A DNA stretch of 64,000 nucleotides from contig JALQCY010000002.1 of the NCBI GenBank assembly GCA_023241745.1, forward strand, positions 744,001 through 808,000. The letters are read 5' to 3'. The notes below the pieces were generated by a model, which saw only the letters and a list, made by a program, of their open reading frames with translations, had not been told where the DNA came from and ran no database searches. Numbering within the stretch: the stretch's first letter is position 1; every line of letters starts with the position of its first letter. The DNA comes from Isoptericola peretonis. GTDB taxonomy: Bacteria > Actinomycetota > Actinomycetes > Actinomycetales > Cellulomonadaceae. Of the stretch, positions 18,660 through 28,353 are shown one piece after another. Position numbers and translations under genes: made by a program.

Positions 18660-19676
18660 TCAGGCGGACGGCGTCCCGGTCTCGGACGGCTCCTCGGCGA
18701 GCACCGCCGTGCGCCGCGTCTTGAGCAGGCTCGCCACCGTCGCGATCGCGATCGAGCCGAGGATGACGGCCAGCGAGAGCCAGATGGGGATCTCCGGCGC
18801 CCAGCCGACGTGCTCGCCGCCGTTGATGAACGGCAGCGTGTTGGTGTGCAGGGCCTCGAGGATGAGCTTGACCCCGATGAACCCGAGGATCACGGCCAGC
18901 GCGATCGGCAGGTACACCAGCCGCTCCAGCAGGCCGCCGAGCAGGAAGTAGAGCTGCCGCAGGCCCATGAGCGCGAACAGGTTCGCGGTGAACACGATGA
19001 ACGGGTCCTTGGTGAGCCCGAAGATCGCGGGGATCGAGTCGAGCGCGAACAGCAGGTCGGTCGACCCGATGGCGACGAACACCACGAGCATCGGCGTGAA
19101 CAGCTTCTTGCCGTCGACGACCGTGCGCACCTTGGCGCCGTCGTAGTCCTTGCTCACGGGAACGACGCGGCGCAGGAGGCGGATCGCGACGTTCTCCTTG
19201 AACTCCTCCTCGTCGTCGTCACCCGCGACCAGCTTGATCGCCGTGTAGATGAGGAACGCCCCGAAGAGGTAGAACACCCACACGAACTGCTCGAGGATGG
19301 CGGCGCCCGCCAGGATGAACGCCCCGCGCAGCACCAGCGCGATGATGATGCCGACCATGAGCACCATCTGCTGGTGCTGCTTGGGCACGGCGAACCGCGA
19401 CATGATGATGACGAAGACGAACAGGTTGTCGACGCTCAGCGAGTACTCGGTGAGCCAGCCCGCATAGAACTCCCCGGCGGGGGCTGTGCCTCCGACCGCG
19501 AGCATGACCAGGCCGAAGACCAGCGCCAGCGTCACGTAGAAGCCGACCCACAGGCCGCTCTCCTTCATGCTCGGCACGTGCGGCCGCCGGCCGACGACGA
19601 CGAGGTCGACGGCCAGCAGCAGGATGAGTGCCGCCAGCGACGCCCACTCGAACCAGAGGGGGAGTTCGTGAACCAT
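18660..19676 (-). CDS. TerC family integral membrane protein (second copy)
   Basis: TerC/Alx-type membrane protein, a family linked to Mn2+ export and to metal loading of secreted enzymes. The 338-residue protein has about nine membrane segments. Family motifs are YSLSVDNLFVFVIIM, where the acidic residue lies within the membrane, and STDLLFALDSIPAIFGLT. It begins one base into the stop of the upstream terC gene (TGATG), so the two are translationally coupled and share the upstream riboswitch. The C-terminal tail after residue 315 is polar. The specific metal is inferred from the riboswitch. Confidence 0.9.
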   Translation of the reverse strand: MVHELPLWFEWASLAALILLLAVDLVVVGRRPHVPSMKESGLWVGFYVTLALVFGLVMLAVGGTAPAGEFYAGWLTEYSLSVDNLFVFVIIMSRFAVPKQHQQMVLMVGIIIALVLRGAFILAGAAILEQFVWVFYLFGAFLIYTAIKLVAGDDDEEEFKENVAIRLLRRVVPVSKDYDGAKVRTVVDGKKLFTPMLVVFVAIGSTDLLFALDSIPAIFGLTKDPFIVFTANLFALMGLRQLYFLLGGLLERLVYLPIALAVILGFIGVKLILEALHTNTLPFINGGEHVGWAPEIPIWLSLAVILGSIAIATVASLLKTRRTAVLAEEPSETGTPSA

Positions 19677-20680
19677 CAGGACCCTTCGTGGATGTGCGCG
19701 TCCTCACGACGCCGGTCGGCACGCGAGCGGGCGAGGCTCGCGACGGTGGTGACGGTGAGGACGACGAGGATGAAGCCCAGGGAGACGGGCGTCGTGATCT
19801 CCGGGATCGCCGTGATGTGCTCCCCGCCGTTGATGAACGGGACCTCGTTGGTGTGCATCGCGTGGATGACGAGCTTGATCCCGATGAACCCGAGGATGGC
19901 GGCGAGGCCGTAGTTGAGGTAGACGAGGCGGTCGAGGAGCCCGTCGATGAGGAAGTAGAGCTGGCGCAGGCCGAGCAGCGAGAACGCGTTCGCGGCGAAG
20001 ACGAGGTACGTCTCCTGCGTGAGGCCGAAGATCGCGGGGATGGAGTCGACCGCGAAGAGCAGGTCCGCGCTGCCGATGGCGATCATGACGATGAGCATCG
20101 GCGTGATGTACCGCTTGCCGTCGATCTTCGTCGTGAGGCGGTCCTCGACGTACGTGTCCGTCGTGGGGAACAGGCGGCGCGTCAGGCGCAGCACCGCGTT
20201 CTCGTTCCACTCCTCGTCGTGGCCCGTGCCGGAGCGTGCCTGCGCGATCGCGGTCCAGATGAGGAAGGCGCCGAAGATGTAGAAGACCCAGGCCCAGTTC
20301 TCGATGACCGCGGCGCCCAGGAAGATGAAGATCGTGCGCAGCACCAGCGCGATCGTGATGCCGATCAGGAGCACCTTCTGCTGGTACAGCCGCGGCACGC
20401 GGAAGCTCGTCATGATGAGCACGAACACGAAGAGGTTGTCGACCGACAGGCTCTTCTCCGTGATGTAGCCGGCGAAGTACTCGCCGCCGTAGGTGCCGCC
20501 CCACACGACCCACACGATCACGCCGAAGACGACGGCGACCGCCACGTACGCGATGGACCACCGGGTGGCCTCGCGCAGGCTCGGCGCGTGCGGCGTGCGC
20601 ACGTGCCCGATGTAGTCGACGGCGAGCATCGCCAGGATGACGACGACGGTGACGACCCAGACCAGGACGGGGACATCCAT
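19676..20680 (-). CDS. TerC family integral membrane protein (first copy, riboswitch-controlled)
   Basis: First of two adjacent TerC homologues, 334 residues, with the same layout as its neighbour: KSLSVDNLFVFVLIM, SADLLFAVDSIPAIFGLT and LGFIGIKLV. The similarity of the pair suggests an old tandem duplication. The start ATG at 20680 (MDVPVLVWVVT) has a GGAGGTTTCTGC ribosome site. The leader carries a yybP-ykoY element, so expression should rise when Mn2+ is high. It probably exports manganese or supplies it to exported proteins. Confidence 0.92.
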   Translation of the reverse strand: MDVPVLVWVVTVVVILAMLAVDYIGHVRTPHAPSLREATRWSIAYVAVAVVFGVIVWVVWGGTYGGEYFAGYITEKSLSVDNLFVFVLIMTSFRVPRLYQQKVLLIGITIALVLRTIFIFLGAAVIENWAWVFYIFGAFLIWTAIAQARSGTGHDEEWNENAVLRLTRRLFPTTDTYVEDRLTTKIDGKRYITPMLIVMIAIGSADLLFAVDSIPAIFGLTQETYLVFAANAFSLLGLRQLYFLIDGLLDRLVYLNYGLAAILGFIGIKLVIHAMHTNEVPFINGGEHITAIPEITTPVSLGFILVVLTVTTVASLARSRADRRREDAHIHEGS

Positions 20681-20707
20681 GCAGAAACCTCCGGTACGCA
20701 GCAGTGT

Positions 20708-20849
20708 GACCGAAGGTCTCTTCCGCCGCGTACCGCCCGCGCACCCGCATGGCGCGCGGGCTGGTGGTCACGAGACCGGTGGCGCCGGGCCGACGACTGT
20801 GCCGGCCGTGATGACGACGTCACCGCGGAGGGAATACTCCCCTTCAACG
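20708..20849 (-). promoter_or_regulatory. yybP-ykoY manganese riboswitch
   Basis: Read on the minus strand the leader begins GAAGGGGAGTATTCCC and ends GGAAGAGACCTTCGGTC. These are the two conserved internal-loop strands of the yybP-ykoY aptamer that form the metal site. GC-rich helices lie between them (for example CCGGCACAGTCGTCGGCCCGG and a CCCGCGCGC-GCGCGGG stem). It lies 28 bases before a TerC gene, the classical target of this riboswitch class, which senses Mn2+. A candidate -10 (TATGCT, 20862-20857) lies just upstream. Confidence 0.88.
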
Positions 20850-20904
20850 AGGTGCCAGCATACGTGACACGAGACCGGTCGGCGTCCGGCGTCCGCCGCG
20901 GCGG

Positions 20905-23019
<2,115 letters not shown>

Positions 23020-23098
23020 GGCACCACCGTACGGCGGCCCTCCGACACGCCGCGGCGTGAAAGCCGGCAGCGCCCGACCCGCACCGTCCCGGCCGACG

Positions 23099-23734
23099 TC
23101 AGGCCCGGCTCGTGACGGCGTCGGCCTCCTCGTCGAGCTCGCGGACGAGCCTGGCCCACAGCTCGTCGACCTGCGCGCGGAGCGCGTCCTCGGTCCCCGT
23201 GCCGTCGAGGGTGACGTCGGCGACGGCCGTGCGCTCCTCGTCGCCGGCCTGCGCCGCGACGCGAGCACGCGCCGCGGCGTCGTCCATCCCGCGCCCGTCG
23301 ACCAGCCGCGCCACCCGCTGCTCGGCCGGTGCGTGCACCACGACCAGCAGGTGGAAGTGCTCCGCCTGCCCGGTCTCCACCAGCAGAGGGATGTCGTGCA
23401 CCACGACGGCGCGCGCGTCGGCCGCGCCGGCGAGCGCCTCGCGCTCGGCCGCGATGCGGCGGATCTCGGGGTGCAGGATCCCCTCGAGACGCGACCGGGC
23501 CGCGGCGTCGTCGAAGACCAGTCGGCCGAGGGCCGGTCGGTCGAGGGTGCCGTCCTCGGCGAGGACGCCGTCGCCGAAGGCCTCGGCCACCTCCTCGAGC
23601 CCCACGGAGCCGGGCGCCACCACCTCCCGGGCGAGGGCGTCGTGGTCGATCACGACGGCGCCCAGCTCGGCGAGCCGGCGCGCGACGACGGACTTTCCTG
23701 CGGCGATGCCGCCCGTGAGGCCGATGCGAAGCAT
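23099..23734 (-). CDS. coaE: Dephospho-CoA kinase
   Basis: Catalyses the last step of coenzyme A synthesis, phosphorylation of the 3'-OH of dephospho-CoA. The 211-residue protein has the P-loop [11 protein letters not shown] (5-15), the [10 protein letters not shown] segment, HPEIRR and [11 protein letters not shown], all standard for the family. ATG at 23734 is preferred; an ATG three codons upstream lies too close to its GGGGGCAGG ribosome site. It precedes uvrB on the same strand, an order (rpsA-coaE-uvrB) seen in many actinobacteria, although here the divergent ABC exporter gene separates it from rpsA. Confidence 0.95.
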   Translation of the reverse strand: MLRIGLTGGIAAGKSVVARRLAELGAVVIDHDALAREVVAPGSVGLEEVAEAFGDGVLAEDGTLDRPALGRLVFDDAAARSRLEGILHPEIRRIAAEREALAGAADARAVVVHDIPLLVETGQAEHFHLLVVVHAPAEQRVARLVDGRGMDDAAARARVAAQAGDEERTAVADVTLDGTGTEDALRAQVDELWARLVRELDEEADAVTSRA

Positions 23735-23812
23735 GGGGACCATCCTGCCCCCGGCGTAGGCTTCCCGCCATGAGCGGCCCCGGCGCCGGGCGGGGGCCGG
23801 AGCGGAGGTGGC

Positions 23813-25699
23813 ATGGCCGGCGGAGGCCCGATGCGTTCGTACCTGAACGACTCGTCGGTGAAGGACCACCGGCTGGCCGGCCCGACGATCCGGCGCATCC
23901 TCGCGTTCGCCCGTCCCTACCGCGCCCGCCTCGTCGCGTTCGTCGGGCTGCTGGTCCTGAGCGCCGCCGCCGGAGCCGTCACGCCGCTGCTCTTCCGCCG
24001 GATCATCGACGACGGCATCGCGACGGGTGACCGGGCCCTCGTGGTGGGCCTGGCCGCGGCTGCGGCGGGCCTCGCGCTCGTGGTCGCCGCGCTCGCGGTG
24101 GCGGAGCGGTGGCTGTCCGCGGGCGTCGGCGAGGGCCTCATCCTCGACCTGCGCACCGCGGTGTTCGACCACGTCCAGCGCATGCCGCTCGCGTTCTTCG
24201 CGCGGGCGCGGACCGGCGCGCTCGTGCAGCGGCTCAACGGCGACGTGCTCGGCGCGCAGCAGGCGTTCACGTCCACGCTCCAGACCGTCGTGTCCAACGG
24301 CCTGACGATCGTCTTCACGCTCGCGGCGATGGTGGTCATGTCGTGGCAGCTCACCCTGCTGTCCCTGATCCTGGTGCCGGCGTTCGTGCTGCCCGCCCGC
24401 TGGTTCGGCCGCCGGCTCGCCGCGCTGGCCCGCACCGGCTACGAGCTGAACGCCGACGCCGGTCAGATGATGAACGAGCGCTTCAACGTCGCCGGCGCCC
24501 ACCTGGTGAAGATCTTCGGCGACCCCGAGCGGGAGAGCGACCGGTACGCGTCCCAGGTGCGCCGCCTGCGTGACCTCGGCGTGCGCACGGCGCTGCTCGG
24601 CACCTGGTTCCGCGTCGGCCTCACGACCCTCGCGTCGGTCGCGATCGCCCTCGTCTACGGGCTCGGCGGGCTGCAGGCGATCGCCGGTGAGCTCACCGTC
24701 GGCACCGTCGTCGCCCTGACGGCCTACCTGGGACGCCTGTACGGACCCCTGTCGGCGATGTCCAACGTCCAGGTCGACGTGATGACGGCCCTCGTCAGCT
24801 TCGAGCGGGTGCTCGAGGTGCTCGACCTCGAACCGGCCCTCACCGAGAAGCCCGGCGCCGCCGACCTGCGGGCCGCCGTCAGGTCCCGGGGCGCCGGGGT
24901 CGAGCTCGACCACGTCACCTTCAGGTACCCGCGCGCCGACGAGGTGTCGCTGGCGTCCCTCGAGTCGGTGGCCACGCTGCGCTCCGACCCCGTCCACGAC
25001 ACGCTGCACGACGTCTCGTTCGCCGTGCCCGCCGGTGCGATGGTCGCCCTCGTCGGCCCGTCGGGGGCCGGCAAGACCACCGTCTCCCAGCTCGTCTCGC
25101 GCCTGTACGACCCGACGTCGGGGTCCGTGCGGATCGCCGGCGAGGACCTCCGGGACGTCACGGCCGCGTCCCTGCGCGGCACGGTCGGCGTCGTGTCTCA
25201 GGAGGCTCACCTGTTCCACGACACCGTGGCCGCGAACCTGCGCTTCGCGCGCCCCGACGCGTCGGACGACGACCTCGAGCGGGCGCTGCGCCAGGCACGG
25301 ATCTGGGATCTCGTCTCCAGCCTGCCCGAGGGCGTGGACACCGTGGTCGGGGACCGCGGGTACCGGCTGTCCGGCGGGGAGCGGCAGCGCCTCGCCATCG
25401 CACGGCTGCTGCTCAAGGCCCCCGACGTCGTGGTCCTCGACGAGGCGACCGCGCACCTCGACTCGGAGTCCGAGGCCGCCGTGCAGGCGGCGCTGGACCA
25501 GGCGCTGGCCGGACGCACGTCCCTCGTCATCGCCCATCGGCTGTCGACAGTCCGCGCCGCCGACGCGATCGTCGTACTGCAGGAGGGACGGGTCGTGGAG
25601 GTCGGCACCCACCCCGAGCTCCTCGCCCGGGGCGGGCTGTACTCCGAGCTCTATGCCACGCAGTTCGCCCCGGACCCCACGGCCACGCCCGCCGACTGA
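23813..25699 (+). CDS. ABC exporter, fused membrane and ATPase domains
   Basis: Half-transporter of 628 residues that should act as a homodimer. Six membrane helices occupy about residues 30-320 and a nucleotide-binding domain follows, with Walker A GPSGAGKTT (near 415), signature [16 protein letters not shown] (near 520) and Walker B VVVLDEATAHLD with an intact catalytic Glu. The segment between the first strand and Walker A is long (FRYPRADEVSLASLESVATL), a feature of this multidrug/lipid exporter subfamily. The substrate cannot be read from sequence. It is divergent from coaE and convergent with rpsA, so it stands alone. ATG at 23813 is used; an ATG six codons later is an alternative. Confidence 0.9.
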   Translation: MAGGGPMRSYLNDSSVKDHRLAGPTIRRILAFARPYRARLVAFVGLLVLSAAAGAVTPLLFRRIIDDGIATGDRALVVGLAAAAAGLALVVAALAVAERWLSAGVGEGLILDLRTAVFDHVQRMPLAFFARARTGALVQRLNGDVLGAQQAFTSTLQTVVSNGLTIVFTLAAMVVMSWQLTLLSLILVPAFVLPARWFGRRLAALARTGYELNADAGQMMNERFNVAGAHLVKIFGDPERESDRYASQVRRLRDLGVRTALLGTWFRVGLTTLASVAIALVYGLGGLQAIAGELTVGTVVALTAYLGRLYGPLSAMSNVQVDVMTALVSFERVLEVLDLEPALTEKPGAADLRAAVRSRGAGVELDHVTFRYPRADEVSLASLESVATLRSDPVHDTLHDVSFAVPAGAMVALVGPSGAGKTTVSQLVSRLYDPTSGSVRIAGEDLRDVTAASLRGTVGVVSQEAHLFHDTVAANLRFARPDASDDDLERALRQARIWDLVSSLPEGVDTVVGDRGYRLSGGERQRLAIARLLLKAPDVVVLDEATAHLDSESEAAVQAALDQALAGRTSLVIAHRLSTVRAADAIVVLQEGRVVEVGTHPELLARGGLYSELYATQFAPDPTATPAD

Positions 25700-25712
25700 C
25701 ACCGGCAGCACG

Positions 25713-25750
25713 ACGGCGGCCCGCCACCCCGAGGGGTGACGGGCCGCCGT
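25713..25750. terminator. Bidirectional hairpin between ABC exporter and rpsA
   Basis: Arms 25713-25730 and 25733-25750 match at 17 of 18 positions. The hairpin lies just after the exporter stop and 34 bases past the rpsA stop, so it can end both converging transcripts. Confidence 0.7.
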
Positions 25751-25783
25751 GGGCGCCGGTGGGTCGCGGGCGACCCGGCCGGG

Positions 25784-27277
25784 TCAGTTGCCGGTGAGCT
25801 TCTCGCGAAGCGCGGCGAGCGCCTCGTCCGAGGCGAGCGTGCCCGCGGCCTCCTGCGCCGGCGGGGCCGACGAGTAGGAGGACGACGAGGACGAGGAGGA
25901 CGAGCTGCTGCTGGAGCCCGGGACCGCGTCGTTCACGGCCGCGTCGGCGTCCGCCGCGATGGCCGCACGGACCTGCTCGCGGTGCGACTCCCAGCGGGCG
26001 TGCGCCTTGGCGTACTCCGCCTCCCAGGCCTCACGCTGCGTCTCGAAGCCCTCGAGCCACTCGTTGGTCTCCGGGTCGAAGCCCTCGGGGTACTTGTACT
26101 CGCCGTTCTCGTCGTACTCGGCAGCCATGCCGTAGAGCGCCGGGTCGAAGTCCTCGGACTCCGGGTCCATGCCCTCGTTGGCCTGCTTGAGCGACAGCGA
26201 GATGCGGCGACGCTCGAGGTCGATGTCGATGACCTTGACGAACACCTCGGCACCGACGCTGACGACCTGCTCCGGCAGCTCGACGTGGCGCACGGCCAGC
26301 TCCGAGATGTGCACCAGGCCCTCGATGCCGTCCTCGACGCGGACGAACGCACCGAACGGCACGAGCTTCGTGACCTTGCCGGGCACGACCTGGCCGATGG
26401 CGTGCGTGCGGGCGAAGGTCTGCCACGGGTCCTCCTGCGTCGCCTTCAGCGACAGGGAGACACGCTCGCGGTCGAAGTCGACGTCGAGCACCTCGACGGT
26501 GACCTCCTGGCCCACCTCGACGACCTCGGACGGGTGGTCGATGTGCTTCCAGGACAGCTCCGAGACGTGCACCAGACCGTCGACGCCGCCGAGGTCGACG
26601 AACGCACCGAAGTTGACGATCGAGGAGACGACACCGGGGCGCACCTGGCCCTTCTGCAGCGTCTGCAGGAAGGTGGAGCGCACCTCGGACTGCGTCTGCT
26701 CGAGCCAGGCACGGCGCGACAGGACCACGTTGTTGCGGTTCTTGTCGAGCTCGATGATCTTGGCCTCGATCTCCTTGCCGACGTACGGCGCGAGGTCGCG
26801 GACACGACGCATCTCCACGAGGGAGGCGGGGAGGAAGCCGCGCAGACCGATGTCGAGGATGAGGCCGCCCTTGACGACCTCGATGACGGTGCCGGTGACG
26901 ACGCCGTCCTCTTCCTTGATCTTCTCGATCGTGCCCCAGGCGCGCTCGTACTGGGCGCGCTTCTTGGACAGGATCAGGCGACCCTCCTTGTCCTCCTTCT
27001 GGAGGACGAGAGCCTCGACGGCGTCGCCCACGGCGACGACCTCGCCCGGGTCCACGTCGTGCTTGATGGAGAGCTCCCGGGACGGGATGACGCCCTCCGT
27101 CTTGTAACCGATGTCGAGGAGGACCTCGTCGCGGTCGACCTTGACGATCGTGCCTTCCACGATGTCACCATCGTTGAAGTACTTGATGGTGGCGTCGACG
27201 GCGGCAAGGAAGTCCTCCTCGGTGCCGATGTCGTTGACGGCAACCTGCGGGGCGGACTTCGTGGTGGAGATGGTCAT
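25784..27277 (-). CDS. rpsA: 30S ribosomal protein S1
   Basis: RNA-binding ribosomal protein that helps mRNA loading. The 497-residue product has four S1 OB-fold domains (about 40-110, 125-195, 210-280 and 295-365, with repeats such as GVVSSIVNFGAFVDLGGVDGLVHVSELSW). The C-terminal tail is acidic and then low complexity, with 13 consecutive Ser codons (25877-25915). Four domains is the usual number in actinobacteria. The start at ATG 27277 has a weak GGAG site 10 bases upstream, common for S1, which can self-regulate. A consensus promoter lies about 115 bases upstream. Confidence 0.97.
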   Translation of the reverse strand: MTISTTKSAPQVAVNDIGTEEDFLAAVDATIKYFNDGDIVEGTIVKVDRDEVLLDIGYKTEGVIPSRELSIKHDVDPGEVVAVGDAVEALVLQKEDKEGRLILSKKRAQYERAWGTIEKIKEEDGVVTGTVIEVVKGGLILDIGLRGFLPASLVEMRRVRDLAPYVGKEIEAKIIELDKNRNNVVLSRRAWLEQTQSEVRSTFLQTLQKGQVRPGVVSSIVNFGAFVDLGGVDGLVHVSELSWKHIDHPSEVVEVGQEVTVEVLDVDFDRERVSLSLKATQEDPWQTFARTHAIGQVVPGKVTKLVPFGAFVRVEDGIEGLVHISELAVRHVELPEQVVSVGAEVFVKVIDIDLERRRISLSLKQANEGMDPESEDFDPALYGMAAEYDENGEYKYPEGFDPETNEWLEGFETQREAWEAEYAKAHARWESHREQVRAAIAADADAAVNDAVPGSSSSSSSSSSSSSYSSAPPAQEAAGTLASDEALAALREKLTGN

Positions 27278-27398
27278 TGAGTAGATGCTCCGATGCGGAC
27301 AGGGCGTAGTACGGACAGGGTCGTTGGTGCGGACGCCGTGACGCGGAGCGGATCGAACCGCGCTCCAGGACGCGCTCAGGCGCACTGCACCGCCGACA

Positions 27399-27427
27399 AT
27401 CTTATCGACGGCGCCCCGCCGGGTCAA
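27399..27427 (-). promoter_or_regulatory. Strong promoter of rpsA
   Basis: On the minus strand TTGACC (27427-27422) and TAAGAT (27404-27399) are spaced by exactly 17 bases. This is close to the actinobacterial principal-sigma consensus. The inferred start gives a leader of about 115 bases containing a GGAGCG-CGCTCC stem and a 9-base direct repeat. Confidence 0.8.
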
Positions 27428-27494
27428 CGCGCCGGTCGTGCCGCCCGGTGAAGGCCGCCGACCGCCCGTCCGGCGCCCGTGCCACGATGACCGG

Positions 27495-28316
27495 GTGAGC
27501 CACCATCCTCCCGCCCCGCGGCCGATCGCGCACGCCGGCTACCAGGACGTCCCGGACGACGCCGGCAGCGCGGCCGCGCGCGGGTGGTGGGACGAGAACG
27601 CGGCCGAGTACCTCGACGAGCACGGCGGCTTCCTCGGCGACGCCGGCTTCCGCTGGGGCCCCGAGGGCCTCACCGAGGCGGAGGCCGGGCTGCTCGGCGA
27701 CGTGGCGGGGGCCCGCGTGATCGAGGTCGGCGCGGGCGCCGCGCACTGCTCCCGCTGGCTGCGCACCCGCGGCGCACGCGTGGTCGCGACCGACGTGTCC
27801 GCCCGGATGCTGGCCGGCGCGGCACGCCTCAACGACGTCACCGGGGTGCCGGTACCGCTGGTCCAGGCCGACGCGCGGTCGCTGCCCTTCGCGTCCTCCA
27901 GCGCCGACGTCGTGTTCACGTCCTTCGGGGCGATCCCGTTCGTGGCCGACGCCGGCCGGGTCCACGCGGAGGCGGCACGCGTCCTACGACCCGGAGGCCG
28001 CTGGGTCTTCTCGGTCACCCACCCCGTGCGCTGGGCGTTCCCCGACGACCCCTCCGCCCACGGGCTCACGGCGCACATGTCCTACTTCGACCGTCGCCCG
28101 TACGTCGAGATCGACGACGCCGGCGAGGTGCGCTACGCGGAGTACCACCGCACCGTCGGCGACCACGTGCGCGACGTCGTCGCCGCTGGGCTGCGACTGC
28201 GCGACCTCGTCGAACCCGAGTGGCCGGACTGGAACACCGCCGCCTGGGGCGGCTGGAGCCCGGAACGGGGCGCCTACCTGCCGGGTACGGCGGTCTTCGT
28301 CACCACCCGGGACTGA
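27495..28316 (+). CDS. SAM-dependent methyltransferase, class I
   Basis: Methyltransferase of 273 residues with a Rossmann-like SAM site: motif I VIEVGAGAAHCSRWLR (about 75-90), the acidic loop VVATDVSARML, VQADARSLPFASSSADVV (motif II region) and EAARVLRPGGRWVFSVTHP. The N-terminus WWDENAAEYLDEHGGFLG resembles a family of actinobacterial methyltransferases of unknown target. The GTG start at 27495 was chosen because it gives the family N-terminus VSHHPP; an earlier in-frame start overlaps the rpsA promoter. It is divergent from rpsA and convergent with polA. The substrate is unknown. Confidence 0.88.
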   Translation: MSHHPPAPRPIAHAGYQDVPDDAGSAAARGWWDENAAEYLDEHGGFLGDAGFRWGPEGLTEAEAGLLGDVAGARVIEVGAGAAHCSRWLRTRGARVVATDVSARMLAGAARLNDVTGVPVPLVQADARSLPFASSSADVVFTSFGAIPFVADAGRVHAEAARVLRPGGRWVFSVTHPVRWAFPDDPSAHGLTAHMSYFDRRPYVEIDDAGEVRYAEYHRTVGDHVRDVVAAGLRLRDLVEPEWPDWNTAAWGGWSPERGAYLPGTAVFVTTRD

Positions 28317-28353
28317 CGCCCGCGACGCCGGCCGCCGCGACAGACGCCGGGAC

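Noticed and set aside
15324..19913. A 1529-codon open frame on the plus strand opposite uvrA and terC
   Set aside because: It is a GC-bias shadow: composition is Arg/Gly/Asp/Val-rich without any domain, and the minus strand holds complete conserved genes across the whole stretch.
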